Origin: an uncultured Lachnospiraceae bacterium
GTDB taxonomy: Bacteria > Bacillota > Clostridia > Lachnospirales > Lachnospiraceae
Assembly: GCA_934402055.1 (NCBI GenBank)
Contig: CAKRTC010000012.1
Location: 1 to 56,552, forward strand
DNA length: 56,552 nt
Reading direction: 5' to 3'
This document shows positions 8,285 through 19,543 of the stretch, one piece after another. The notes under the pieces are model-generated. The model was given only the letters and a program-made list of their open reading frames with translations, did no database searches and was not told where the DNA came from. The number at the start of each line of letters is the position of its first letter. Positions within the stretch are counted from its first letter, which is position 1. A program made the translations under genes and the position numbers.

Positions 8285-9793
8285 ATGAACATAAAAGAAG
8301 CAAAAGAAGAAGTTAAGAATATTGTCAAGGCATATCTCGCAAAGGACGAGAACAGCATGCCGTGTATAGCAGAGGAGCATCAGAGACCGGTATTGCTCAT
8401 GGGCCCTCCGGGAATAGGCAAGACGGCTATCATGGAGCAGGTGGCAGAGGAACTCAAGATCAATCTTGTGTCTTATACCATAACCCATCATACAAGACAG
8501 TCTGCCATAGGTCTTCCGAGCATAGTACATAAGAAATTTGACGGTAAGGATCAGGCAGTCACCGAATATACCATGAGTGAGATAATTGCTGCCGTATATG
8601 AGCAGATAGAGCGCTCGGGTGTCAGGGAAGGCATACTCTTTCTTGATGAGATCAACTGTGTATCAGAGACTCTTGCACCGACAATGCTGCAGTTCCTGCA
8701 GTACAAGACTTTCGGTACGCATAAGGTGCCGGAGGGCTTTGTTATTGTTACTGCCGGCAATCCCCCGGAGTACAATCAGTCGGTCCGAGAATTTGATATA
8801 GTTACGCTCGACAGACTGCGTCGCATAGATATTGATGCCGATCTGCAGGCTTTCCGTGAGTACGGTTACAAGGTCAAACTGCATGGTGCGGTCATGGCTT
8901 ATCTTGATATCCGCAAGGATCGTTTCTATTCGGTGCATGCCGATACAGACCGCAAGAGCTTTGTTACGGCAAGAGGCTGGGAGGATCTCTCTTATGCTCT
9001 TAAGACCTATGAGAAGCTGGAGCTTCCTATCGGCGAGTCATTGATGGCACAGTATCTTCAGGATGAAGAGATAGCCTCGGATTTTGCCATGTACTATGAA
9101 CTCTACAAAAAATATGAGGATCTCTATCAGATACCAAAGGTGCTCTCGGGTGAGGCTTGGATAGACGATAAGCTTAAAGTGGCTCCGTTTGATGAAAAGC
9201 TTTCACTTATAGGACTTCTTACAGACAGTCTTAATACGGAGTTTAGAGCATATCGTGATGAACTTGTGTGTGATGAGCTGCTGCTTGAAAAACTTAAGAG
9301 TTTCGGTGCCGAGCTTAAGGCAGAAGCCGTACGTACTCCGGTTGAAATACTCAAAGATATCGTTTCCGAAGATGCCGATAAGCGTGCGTCGCTAAAAGCG
9401 GCAGCTATGCTGACACGTGAAAATGAAGCGGACAGTCTGAGAGTCGAAGCTATCCTTAAGGGCTATGAGACCGAGCTTAAGGTAATAAGCTCTCCGAAGG
9501 ATGCATTTAACTTTGTTAAAGCTGACTTTGAACGAAGAGAGGAAGCGAGGCAGCAACATATCAAGACTACGGATGGGCATCTTACAAATGTCTTCAAGGC
9601 ACTTGATCATACCTTCGGTCAGGGACAGGAGACGGTGCTCTTCCTGTCAGAGCTTAACGCAGGCTATCACAGCCTTAAGTTCATCAATGAATGCGGTAAT
9701 GACAGCTACTATGAGCATAATAAGCTCTTGCTGCTCAAAGACCGCAACGACAGCCTAAGACGAGAGATATTACAGTTTACGGAAGAGTATTAA
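8285..9793 (+). CDS. MoxR-type AAA+ ATPase
   Basis: A 502-residue ATPase. Walker A is G40-PPGIGKT47, Walker B is ILFLDE (117-122), and a sensor-1 region reads TAGNPPEYNQSV. This is the MoxR/RavA layout, in which the AAA+ ring acts on a target together with a VWA protein. The last 170 residues are helical and lack a recognised domain. It lies 114 bp after the VWA gene with an AAAGGA site; that gap contains no ORF of note. Known MoxR-VWA pairs serve as metal-insertion or complex-assembly chaperones; the client here is unknown. Confidence 0.85.
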   Translation: MNIKEAKEEVKNIVKAYLAKDENSMPCIAEEHQRPVLLMGPPGIGKTAIMEQVAEELKINLVSYTITHHTRQSAIGLPSIVHKKFDGKDQAVTEYTMSEIIAAVYEQIERSGVREGILFLDEINCVSETLAPTMLQFLQYKTFGTHKVPEGFVIVTAGNPPEYNQSVREFDIVTLDRLRRIDIDADLQAFREYGYKVKLHGAVMAYLDIRKDRFYSVHADTDRKSFVTARGWEDLSYALKTYEKLELPIGESLMAQYLQDEEIASDFAMYYELYKKYEDLYQIPKVLSGEAWIDDKLKVAPFDEKLSLIGLLTDSLNTEFRAYRDELVCDELLLEKLKSFGAELKAEAVRTPVEILKDIVSEDADKRASLKAAAMLTRENEADSLRVEAILKGYETELKVISSPKDAFNFVKADFERREEARQQHIKTTDGHLTNVFKALDHTFGQGQETVLFLSELNAGYHSLKFINECGNDSYYEHNKLLLLKDRNDSLRREILQFTEEY

Positions 9794-9840
9794 GCAGTTT
9801 TACCGGCTTAGGTTTAAATGAATTAATATGTATTATATCG

Positions 9841-9880
9841 TAAGGGAAGCTTTGATCCGAAGCTTCCCTTAAGTTTTTCT
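9841..9880 (+). terminator. Terminator after the MoxR operon
   Basis: A perfect 12-bp stem (9841-9852 with 9860-9871) with a 7-base loop is followed by AGTTTTTCTT. Confidence 0.9.
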
Positions 9881-9909
9881 TCAAAATAGAAATTCAATTA
9901 AAAAAATTC

Positions 9910-9937
9910 TTGAAAATTCTGTGAACTATGCTATTAT
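9910..9937 (+). promoter_or_regulatory. Sigma-A promoter of the surface-protein gene
   Basis: A TTGAAA -35 box (9910-9915), a 16-bp spacer and an extended -10 TGCTATTAT (9929-9937). The predicted start near 9943 leaves a leader of about 135 nt. Confidence 0.65.
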
Positions 9938-9940
9938 TTC

Positions 9941-10058
9941 TGTTAGCTATCACTAACATATCTGTTTGATAATCCCCCGACTTATGTAAATAGTTACGTA
10001 AATATGTAAACGCTTACATAAAGGGGAAAAATCCGGCAGTGAGTTAGCTGCAACTAAC
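9941..10058 (+). promoter_or_regulatory. Structured leader with duplicated GTTAGCTNNNACTAAC palindromes
   Basis: Two near-identical 16-mers, GTTAGCTATCACTAAC (9942-9957) and GTTAGCTGCAACTAAC (10043-10058), bracket the leader: one at the predicted transcription start, one just before the ribosome binding site. Between them CCCCC (9974-9978) and TTATGTAA (9982-9989) can pair with TTACATAA (10014-10021) and GGGG (10023-10026). It does not match riboswitch consensus sequences I know, including c-di-GMP types. It could be a repressor operator pair or an RNA switch. Confidence 0.5.
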
Positions 10059-10077
10059 TAAACGAAAAGGGGTATCG

Positions 10078-13000
10078 ATGAGAAAAACATTTATTCGAGG
10101 AGCTGCCATGCTTACAGCGGCGGTACTCACGACAGGTCAGGCAATTACCGCATATGCGGCACAGGAGACCAATATCATCCGTCAGTATACTGAGGGCATA
10201 TGGGTCAAAGCGGGCAATGACTGGCAGTTCAAGGATGGAAACGGCAAGACCGTTACCGGATGGATCAAGACAAGCGACGGCTGGTATTATGTCGATCCGG
10301 CATCAGCTAAGCTCAGCACCGGCTGGCAGACTATTGACGGTAAGAAGTATTACTTTAATACTGCGGCGGACGGTACTGAGGGCGCTATGGCAAGCGGCTG
10401 GAGACAGCTCGGAGGAAGCTGGTATTTCTTCAGCAATAAGACGGATGCTTCAGAGGGAAGCGTACAGACAGGCTGGAAATGGATAGACGGCAAGTGCTAT
10501 TACTTCGACGAATCAGTAGAGATGCAGGGACGCATGGCAGCTGCGACTATCGCACCTGACGGATCTAAGCTTGATGCTTCGGGAGCATTGCTTAACGCGG
10601 ACGGAACTGTCAAGACTCAGACAGCCGGAAGTGCTGCTCAGGAAAGCTTTTCAACGCTAAAAGCTTCCGGAGCTGCAAATACCTCGGCAAGATCATCAAG
10701 GAGCGGCGGTTCTTCGGGATCCGGATCGAGTAGCTCATCAGGTTCCGGAAGTTCATCAGGCTCCGGTAACGGTTCTTCAGGCAGTGCATCCGGCGGCAAC
10801 GGCAGTAATTCAGATACTTCCGGCAGCGGAAATTCAAACAGCGGATCCTCAAATAACGGAAGCTCAAACGGAGATAATAACAACGGAGAAGTTGAGACGT
10901 ATTCATTGTTTGAAGAGGATTATGCAGATGTCGAGCAGGCGGGCAATTACGGGCAGTGGATACCTATAGTATTCGATGACGGCTATACCTTGGACAAGGT
11001 CAATGTCACAGTAGACGGTAAAAATGTTAACGCCGCACTGAGCAAGGTGACTACAGACGGAAGCATTGCCAAGCTTGCCGTTACAGATACCGAAGGCCCG
11101 GATAAGATAACTGTAAGCTTAAAGTCAGACAGTAAGAAGTCTGAGACAGTGTCTCTCGGAGGAAGCGCCGGAAGTGATTCGATATATACCGAGGCAAATG
11201 CTGCCAAGGGCTATCTCCCGCAGAAGGTACTTATGCACGGGGCGGTTCCCGTATGGGACTATCATCTGTCGAATCTGTATGATGACGGAAGCGAGAGAGT
11301 CCATCCGGATGTTACAACATACGATCTTAAGGAAGCTGTCACAGAGCATAAGAGCTACTCTCCGGATACGGAAATCGATGAAAACGGAGTCGGCAGAGTT
11401 GAGATCATGTTCAACTACAACACAGACAGTGAGAAGAGTTGGTTTGACGGGATCAAGACAGAGGAGATCGCGGTAGTCGATTATGACACCAAAAAGGATC
11501 TGGTCAAGAATCTTGTAAATGTTGAGTCTGCTGAGCTTAGCAAGAACGCAGATGTAGATCATTACGGCAATAAGGTCGGTACAATCACATTCAATTCCGG
11601 ATGTGCTAATTTCAGAAGCAACGGAAGATATTATATACGCATCAAGAGCAACGATAATAAGTCGCTGCTTGTGCCTATACAGCTTGTAAATGAGACTGCA
11701 CCGGAGCTTGTGCTGAGAGAGTCGGCACAGTCGGGAAAGAATCTCCATTTCTCGGTTGAAAATATGACTGTCGGAGCAAGCTCACCGGTCGAGAGCGTCA
11801 AGCTCACGGCGCCTGACGGAAGCAGTGAATATCTCACGAATATCAGTGATTACTTCATGTTCGGCGGTTCGGATTTTGTTATCTACAATGATAAAACAAA
11901 TCACTTTACAAAGAACGGCAATTATACAGTTGAGATAAGTGCGGCAGGCTTTAAGAAATTCAGCAAGACATTTGCGGTAAATGATGCATCCGAAGCTTCG
12001 AATATCTCATATGAGGAGGATGAGCTTGACGGATATACCAAGCTCAATGCTGTAGGCTTTGATGCGGTAACGACAGCATCCGTAAGCGGAGGCGGAAGCA
12101 GTTCGTCGGGCAGCTCTTCGGATGATACTAATATGATGAGCGCAGATATACTGTTTGATACCGATCTGCTTGTAAATGCTTATCTGCTTGAGGCTGTAGG
12201 CAGGTCAAACACAGCTTCCGAGGCTGTACTTGATCGTTATAATGATATGACTTCCGAGGATATCGCATTTGATAACGGAAATGATGAAGGTCGTTATGAC
12301 TGGGAATATTATGTAGATGCTGTACAGGATGCGCTTACAAACGGTAAGGTACTCAGCTTTGCAGAATACAAGAAGAACGGTAAGCTTGCGAGCGGAGGCA
12401 GCTACGCCTTCAAGGAGGTGCTTCAGGACGGACTTTTAGGCAAGACTCAGAGCTTTGATCAGCTTCAGTATGAGGATTATGCGAAGTTCAGCGGAACAGC
12501 CGAGATCAATGAAGACAGTGTGAGCTTCAGCCTCGAGGATACAAGCAAGAGCGATTATCTTAAGGCGATAGGAGCCATATACTTTAACGGTGCGCCCACA
12601 TCGATGGATGCCGCTGACTGGAGTGTAGATGAGACCAAGGGCACTTTGAGCATATCAACAGCTAAGCTTGACATACAAAACGGCAAGAGCTACAGCTTCA
12701 AGATCAAGGCTAAAAACTATCAGGATCAGACAGTAAGCATAACTTACAGCATAAGCATACCTGATGGCCTTAAGCTTAATGCAAAGAGTGAAACATTTAC
12801 GGCAGATAAGACAAGCAAGCTCGGTAACGCCGAATTCAGCGTGCTTGATGCGGAAGGAAAGGCTTACGCCAAATACTTAAGCGAGTTCAGAAGCGGTGAT
12901 TCGGATTATTCTAATCCGGGTGTGGTTAAACTTGACGGGGAGACGCTTTCTGTTAAGGGCGTATATTCAGCTTCTGCCGATGCGCTCTACTATGAGATAA

Positions 13001-13941
13001 ACTCTGATAAAGACACGATCATCTTGCATAATGTCAAGGCTTCGGACGAGGCACATACACTCACACTTAGCCTTAACGGAGTAGAGCTTAAAGCAGAGTT
13101 CAATATGACTGCCGAGGAGGAAAGCGAGAAGCCGTCAACTCCGGATGCCGGTGATGAGAAAGAGCTTACTGTAGAGAAGATAGAGAAAGACGGGACAGAT
13201 TATATTGTTACTTTTGAAAATTTGAGCGGGGATGAGCTTAAAAAGTACATTGAAAAAGCTGCATTAAGCGTGAACGGTACGGATTATGCTTACAGTACAT
13301 TTTCAGCATGGCTTACATACGGGGAATTCGGATTGACTTACGTTAATCCAAATGGAACTAAGGAATATACCGGTCTTAAGATAAGTATAAGCAGTAGTTT
13401 GTTTGATTCCAATAATCAGGCTCGTGTAAGCATAGTATCCGACGGTTATTCAGATCTTGAGTTTGTTATGGATAATAATGGCAAGCTTATAGATACTACA
13501 GCGACTAAAGTATCCGCTGTTGCGGCTGATATCAAGGCTGAGGAAGAAAAGCTTGTTGCATCAGCAGACAAGAAGTCAGAAAACGCTGCTGCTTCAACGG
13601 ACACAGAGATCAAAGATAAGGATGCCGAGACGGGAGATAACAAGTCTGCTTCGGATACAGCAAATGCAGAGACTGAAAATGCCGGTGACAAAGCGGACGG
13701 CTCGGCAGCTGATAAGGGCAATACGGATTCCGGGAATGCTGATAATACCGATACAGATAATCTTGACTCAGGTATTAACAAGGATATAAGCACGGATTCC
13801 GCAGTGCTTGATTCAAATACATCAGGCTCGGATGACAAGAGCGGCGAATCTGAGACAACAGCAGATGAAAAGCGGGAAAATGACTCCGGGAACAATGACG
13901 AGACTGCCGATGCAAAAACTTTAGGTGATCTTACAGAGTGA
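10078..13941 (+). CDS. Large secreted cell-wall protein with choline-binding-type repeats
   Basis: A 1287-residue exported protein. Residues 1-28 are a signal peptide with an AYAA cleavage region. Residues 40-155 hold cell-wall/choline-binding-type repeats (TGWIKTSDGWYYVD, TGWQTIDGKKYYFN, SGWRQLGGSWYFF, TGWKWIDGKCYYFDE). A Gly/Ser/Asn linker spans about 205-270. Several beta-rich modules follow (about 285-1140) with phrases such as YTVEISAAGFKKF and KIKAKNYQDQTV, which resemble the DUF1533/haemoblobin-interacting fold. The tail (from about 1150) is Asp/Asn/Ser/Thr rich. There is no LPxTG motif, so anchoring is probably through the repeats. The AAGGGG site is well placed. The ligand is unknown. 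Confidence 0.75.
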   Translation: MRKTFIRGAAMLTAAVLTTGQAITAYAAQETNIIRQYTEGIWVKAGNDWQFKDGNGKTVTGWIKTSDGWYYVDPASAKLSTGWQTIDGKKYYFNTAADGTEGAMASGWRQLGGSWYFFSNKTDASEGSVQTGWKWIDGKCYYFDESVEMQGRMAAATIAPDGSKLDASGALLNADGTVKTQTAGSAAQESFSTLKASGAANTSARSSRSGGSSGSGSSSSSGSGSSSGSGNGSSGSASGGNGSNSDTSGSGNSNSGSSNNGSSNGDNNNGEVETYSLFEEDYADVEQAGNYGQWIPIVFDDGYTLDKVNVTVDGKNVNAALSKVTTDGSIAKLAVTDTEGPDKITVSLKSDSKKSETVSLGGSAGSDSIYTEANAAKGYLPQKVLMHGAVPVWDYHLSNLYDDGSERVHPDVTTYDLKEAVTEHKSYSPDTEIDENGVGRVEIMFNYNTDSEKSWFDGIKTEEIAVVDYDTKKDLVKNLVNVESAELSKNADVDHYGNKVGTITFNSGCANFRSNGRYYIRIKSNDNKSLLVPIQLVNETAPELVLRESAQSGKNLHFSVENMTVGASSPVESVKLTAPDGSSEYLTNISDYFMFGGSDFVIYNDKTNHFTKNGNYTVEISAAGFKKFSKTFAVNDASEASNISYEEDELDGYTKLNAVGFDAVTTASVSGGGSSSSGSSSDDTNMMSADILFDTDLLVNAYLLEAVGRSNTASEAVLDRYNDMTSEDIAFDNGNDEGRYDWEYYVDAVQDALTNGKVLSFAEYKKNGKLASGGSYAFKEVLQDGLLGKTQSFDQLQYEDYAKFSGTAEINEDSVSFSLEDTSKSDYLKAIGAIYFNGAPTSMDAADWSVDETKGTLSISTAKLDIQNGKSYSFKIKAKNYQDQTVSITYSISIPDGLKLNAKSETFTADKTSKLGNAEFSVLDAEGKAYAKYLSEFRSGDSDYSNPGVVKLDGETLSVKGVYSASADALYYEINSDKDTIILHNVKASDEAHTLTLSLNGVELKAEFNMTAEEESEKPSTPDAGDEKELTVEKIEKDGTDYIVTFENLSGDELKKYIEKAALSVNGTDYAYSTFSAWLTYGEFGLTYVNPNGTKEYTGLKISISSSLFDSNNQARVSIVSDGYSDLEFVMDNNGKLIDTTATKVSAVAADIKAEEEKLVASADKKSENAAASTDTEIKDKDAETGDNKSASDTANAETENAGDKADGSAADKGNTDSGNADNTDTDNLDSGINKDISTDSAVLDSNTSGSDDKSGESETTADEKRENDSGNNDETADAKTLGDLTE

Positions 13942-13982
13942 TCGGCAAGGATTATACTCGCTGAATAACAAATAATTAAAAA

Positions 13983-14037
13983 AATAAGAGGCTGATGCGC
14001 TGTCGAATACATCTTCGATAGTGCACAGCCTCTTATT
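13983..14037. terminator. Long hairpin between the surface protein and dnaX
   Basis: A stem of 24 bp (12 perfect pairs 13983-13994 with 14026-14037, then an inner 12 with two G-U pairs) closes a small loop. The poly-A run lies on its left side, so the T-tract needed for termination is on the minus strand; on the plus strand the hairpin is followed by GAGTGC. It probably blocks transcripts in at least one direction. Confidence 0.55.
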
Positions 14038-14040
14038 GAG

Positions 14041-14049
14041 TGCTATAAT
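14041..14049 (+). promoter_or_regulatory. Extended -10 element of the dnaX operon
   Basis: TGCTATAAT directly after the hairpin and 70 bp before the dnaX start. No good -35 box is visible, as is usual for extended -10 promoters. Confidence 0.5.
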
Positions 14050-14118
14050 CTTAATACTTATGTAATTTGACTTTTTCTGAGCAAGAAGGCAAAATTAGCG
14101 TAAAAGGAATTGCAATTT

Positions 14119-15885
<1,767 letters not shown>

Positions 15886-15890
15886 GAGAT

Positions 15891-16238
15891 ATGGCTAAAA
15901 GAGGCGGATTCGGCGGCGGAATGGGCATGCCGGGAAACATGAACAACATGCTTAAGCAGGCACAGCGTATGCAGAGACAGCTTGAGGAACAGCAGAAGGA
16001 ACTCGAGGAGAAGGAATTTACAGGTACAGCAGGCGGCGGTGCTGTAAGCATCACTGTTACCGGAAAGTATCTTGTGAAGAAGGTTGCTATAGATCCGGAT
16101 GCATGTGATCCGGAGGATGTTGAGACACTTGAGGAGCTTGTTATGCTCGCTTTTAATGATGCGGCAGGCAAGATCGGTGAGGCTAATGAGTCGGCAATGG
16201 GCAAATTCGGCGGTCTCGGCGGCTTCGGAGGTTTCTAA
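15891..16238 (+). CDS. YbaB/EbfC-family nucleoid-associated protein
   Basis: A 115-residue protein with a central alpha-beta-alpha core (MLKQAQRMQRQLEEQQKELE, VTGKYLVKKVAIDPDACDPE) and Gly/Phe-rich ends (RGGFGGGMGMPG and GGLGGFGGF). Family members bind DNA as dimers and are almost always encoded between dnaX and recR, as here. It starts five bases after the dnaX stop. The function in recombination or nucleoid organisation is taken from the family. Confidence 0.9.
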   Translation: MAKRGGFGGGMGMPGNMNNMLKQAQRMQRQLEEQQKELEEKEFTGTAGGGAVSITVTGKYLVKKVAIDPDACDPEDVETLEELVMLAFNDAAGKIGEANESAMGKFGGLGGFGGF

Positions 16239-16240
16239 GC

Positions 16241-16858
16241 TTGGATTATTACGGATCTGGTATAAGTAAGCTTATAGAGTCTCTTTCATCACTGCCGGGT
16301 ATCGGCAGGAAGAGCGCACAGAGATTGGCCTTTCATATTATTGCCATGCCTAAGGAGCAGGTTAAGGCTATAGCGGATTCACTTGTAGAGGCAAGGGAAA
16401 AGGTGCATTTCTGCTCGTCCTGCTGTACGATAACCGATTCCGAGATATGCCCTATATGTGCAAGCAGCAAGCGCAATCACCGCCAGATAATGGTAGTGGA
16501 GAATTCGCGCGATCTTGCGGCCTATGAGAAGACAGGCAGATATGAAGGAGTGTATCATGTGCTGCACGGAAGCATTTCCCCTATGCTCGGAGTCGGACCG
16601 AATGATATCAGGCTCAAGGAGCTGCTTATGAGGCTTCAGGATGAGAACGGAGATGCGAAGGTCGACGAGATCATCATAGCGACAGGCTCGTCCGTAGAGG
16701 GCGAAAGCACGGCTATGTATATCGTTAAGCTTGTCAAGACACTCGGACTTCCTATAAGACTGACGAGGATAGCTACGGGAGTGCCTGTAGGCGGAGATAT
16801 TGAAAATATAGACGAAGTAACGCTTGAAAGAGCACTTAGCGGCAGGACCGAAGTATAA
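16241..16858 (+). CDS. recR: Recombination mediator RecR
   Basis: A 205-residue protein of the RecFOR pathway, which loads RecA on gapped DNA. The order is helix-hairpin-helix (LPGIGRKSAQRLAFHI), four-cysteine zinc finger (CSSCCTITDSEICPIC), Toprim domain (IMVVENSRDLAAYEKTGRYE, then GVYHVLHGSISPM) and the C-terminal GVPVGGDIENIDEVTLERAL. The start is TTG at 16241, supported by GGAGG eight bases upstream and by the alignment of MDYYGSGISKLIE with known RecR N-termini. It follows ybaB by two bases. Confidence 0.95.
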   Translation: MDYYGSGISKLIESLSSLPGIGRKSAQRLAFHIIAMPKEQVKAIADSLVEAREKVHFCSSCCTITDSEICPICASSKRNHRQIMVVENSRDLAAYEKTGRYEGVYHVLHGSISPMLGVGPNDIRLKELLMRLQDENGDAKVDEIIIATGSSVEGESTAMYIVKLVKTLGLPIRLTRIATGVPVGGDIENIDEVTLERALSGRTEV

Positions 16859-16873
16859 GTGAGGGTGATTTAT

Positions 16874-19543
16874 ATGGATAAGTATGAGTTTAATTTGAAG
16901 ATCGAACAGTTGAAGAAGCTGATTGATAAGGGCGATTATTTTACCGCGCTCAAGATCGTACAGTCTATAGACTGGAACAGAGTAAGAAACACCAATCTGC
17001 TTACAACTGCCGCAGCCGTATATGAGAAAAACGATATGCTTCAGGAAGCCAAGGATATGCTTGTCCTTGCTTTTGAGAGAGCACCTGTCGGAAAGCATCT
17101 GCTCTACAAGTTGTCCGAGCTTTCATGTGAGACCGGAGATCTTGATGAGGCTGAGGATTATTACCGTGAATTCAGAGCTGTAGATGCTACCGATATAGGC
17201 AATTATACTCTCCAGTATCTGATACTTAAGGCTCGTCATGCACCATATGAGAGACAGCTTATGCCGCTTGAGAGATATTGCGAGATAGATCCGGATGAAA
17301 GGTGGCTCTATGAGCTTGCTACGGTGTATGAATATTCCAATCGAATAGACGACTGCATCAGAGTCTGTGACAGACTGGCGCTCCTCTACGGAGGCAGCAG
17401 CTACGGACTCAAAGCACTCAGACTCAAGATGAGATATGCGGAGCTCAGCGATGCTCAGATGAATATACTCTACCCGCGCTCAACAGCTTCGACTGGCGGT
17501 ATCGGAGCTATGAGTGCATATACTGAGAATGCAGCTTCCCGGGAGACAGAGGATTACGGTCATAATACAGCTCCGCAGGTAAATGACGCGAAGACTTACG
17601 GTGATGCCGGGGCGGCTGCTTACGGATATCAGGGCAAGTCATATGACACGGCAGCGGGAATGGTACAGGAAACTTTAGCAAACAATGCCGAGACACCAAG
17701 TGCCGGCATCTATGACGATCGCGACTACAATACTCAGCAGGAGATCAAGAGTCCTGCCTATGTTGAAGAGGTTGAACCGCTTGCCGGAAATACTGAAAAT
17801 GACATACGTAAGAGCGATGCTCTTGCGGCTGAGAGATATGCGGATGAGGATGCCTTGTTCGATGCCTATGTAAGAAATTATGCAGACAAAGAGGAGAGCA
17901 GACCTATAGCGGCTACAGTCGAGGTGGTCAACGGTACCGCATCAGTCAAGGAAAATGCCGAGCCGGAACCGCTTGATGACGAAGGCGTACAGATGAAGTT
18001 CGACTTCGGGGGAAGCGTACCGGTAGTCGTTGACGAACCGAGGGAGACAGCAGTTCAGCCGGAAGCCGGTTCGGAGTTCGAAGTTGCTTCTGCCGCTGCG
18101 CTTAATGATGATAACAAGGCTGCCGGTTCGGAGCAGGCAAAGACTGAGAGCAGTGCCGCAACAGGCGATACCGTAAGGGAAGCACAATCGATTACCAAGG
18201 ATATTGTAAATCCGTTTGCACAGCCGGATCAGTCCGCGACAGATTCTACTGCAGCTGAGCAGCGCGCACCTATAGCTTCGAATATTCCTTCGGCAATACC
18301 GCATCAGGCTGTAAATGCAGCAAGAGTTACCGAAGCCGCTGCAAATGCAGCTGTGGGTGCGACGACGGCAGCAGCAATGAATGCAGTAACGTCGAATATG
18401 ACTGCGGCAGCAGCTGTAAGTGATGCGGCTGCAAATGTAAGCAAGAATACGGCAGGACAGGCAGCGGCAAATCCAAGAGCGCAGCAGTCTGCACCTGAAG
18501 TACAGCTTAAAAGACAGCCACAGCCGATACCACAGCAGGCAAAGCCTGTACAGCAGCCGACACAGAGACCGCTTGTTCCGCATCAGCAGCTTAAGTCTGC
18601 AACGCCGGTCAAGGGACTTCATATGATAGTTGAGGCAAAGACGGCGGCTGAGGGACTGGGCATTGCTGTTGATGAACTTAAGAATATCCATGAGGAAAAG
18701 AATATAGATCATGCATCTATCAAGACCTCTGCGGATAAGCTTAACAAGAACGGTATTACCGAGGCTATCCTTGCCAAGGTAAGCGGCAAGGATTTTGTTA
18801 TCGAAAATGCCGGAGCACTCAGCAAGGCAAATATCGATATAGTATATAACTTTATCTGCACAGATAAGACAGGTACAATAGTTGTACTTATAGATACGCC
18901 TGAGGGACTTGACAGAGTAGAGGAGTTAAGACCTGAGCTCTTTGATCTGTGCGACTATGTTTCGGACATTGAAGAGGATGAGGAGGCATCAGCCGCATCT
19001 CAGGCACAGGCAAAGCCTATAGCTAAGCAGACACAGTCTGTGCAGCCTGAGTACTCAGCAGAAGCCGGATCCGAGGATGCTCCGTATGATGAGCCTTATG
19101 AGGATGACGATGAGGCTTATGACGAGAATGACGAGGAAGAAACAGAAACCGACTCAGATGACGAAATAGTTGAGGACAGGACTCCTGTCAAACGCTCCAA
19201 CGGTAAAGTTAACAGCGAACGTTTCTATAATGTCAAGACAGTTACTCCGGAGAGTGATGATTATGAGATGGAGAGCGAGAAATTCGCTCAGTACTGCGTT
19301 CAGTATGCGGCATCCATCGACTGCAGCATCACAGGAAAGAGCCTGCTTGCGCTCTATGAGCGTATCGAGCTTATGGAGGAAAATGATATTCCTCTCAGCA
19401 AGACCAATGCCGAACAGCTTATCGAAGATGCGGCAGACAGAGCGGAGAAACCGCCGATCGGAAAGCGTCTTGCCGGTATGTTTAAGTCTAAGTATGACAA
19501 AAACGGTCTGCTGATACTTAAAGAGGATGACTTTATTTATTAA
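16874..19543 (+). CDS. TPR protein with long Ala/Gln/Pro-rich disordered middle
   Basis: An 889-residue protein of unknown function. Residues 1-200 hold TPR-like helical pairs (KGDYFTALKIVQ, LQEAKDMLVLAFERAP, GDLDEAEDYYREF). The middle (about 215-570) is disordered, rich in Ala, Thr, Gln, Asn and Glu. A structured segment (about 575-690: HMIVEAKTAAEGLGIAVDEL, then TSADKLNKNGI) and an acidic run (about 715-770) follow. A conserved-looking C-terminal helical domain ends in KRLAGMFKSKYDKNGLLILK. I chose the ATG at 16874 (GAGGGTGA upstream) over the GTG at 16859. It is co-transcribed with recR and overlaps the next gene by one base. Confidence 0.7.
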   Translation: MDKYEFNLKIEQLKKLIDKGDYFTALKIVQSIDWNRVRNTNLLTTAAAVYEKNDMLQEAKDMLVLAFERAPVGKHLLYKLSELSCETGDLDEAEDYYREFRAVDATDIGNYTLQYLILKARHAPYERQLMPLERYCEIDPDERWLYELATVYEYSNRIDDCIRVCDRLALLYGGSSYGLKALRLKMRYAELSDAQMNILYPRSTASTGGIGAMSAYTENAASRETEDYGHNTAPQVNDAKTYGDAGAAAYGYQGKSYDTAAGMVQETLANNAETPSAGIYDDRDYNTQQEIKSPAYVEEVEPLAGNTENDIRKSDALAAERYADEDALFDAYVRNYADKEESRPIAATVEVVNGTASVKENAEPEPLDDEGVQMKFDFGGSVPVVVDEPRETAVQPEAGSEFEVASAAALNDDNKAAGSEQAKTESSAATGDTVREAQSITKDIVNPFAQPDQSATDSTAAEQRAPIASNIPSAIPHQAVNAARVTEAAANAAVGATTAAAMNAVTSNMTAAAAVSDAAANVSKNTAGQAAANPRAQQSAPEVQLKRQPQPIPQQAKPVQQPTQRPLVPHQQLKSATPVKGLHMIVEAKTAAEGLGIAVDELKNIHEEKNIDHASIKTSADKLNKNGITEAILAKVSGKDFVIENAGALSKANIDIVYNFICTDKTGTIVVLIDTPEGLDRVEELRPELFDLCDYVSDIEEDEEASAASQAQAKPIAKQTQSVQPEYSAEAGSEDAPYDEPYEDDDEAYDENDEEETETDSDDEIVEDRTPVKRSNGKVNSERFYNVKTVTPESDDYEMESEKFAQYCVQYAASIDCSITGKSLLALYERIELMEENDIPLSKTNAEQLIEDAADRAEKPPIGKRLAGMFKSKYDKNGLLILKEDDFIY

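Noticed and set aside
9960..10077. Riboswitch (c-di-GMP or similar) before the surface protein
   Set aside because: The conserved cores of the riboswitch classes I know are not present; only general hairpins and duplicated palindromes are.
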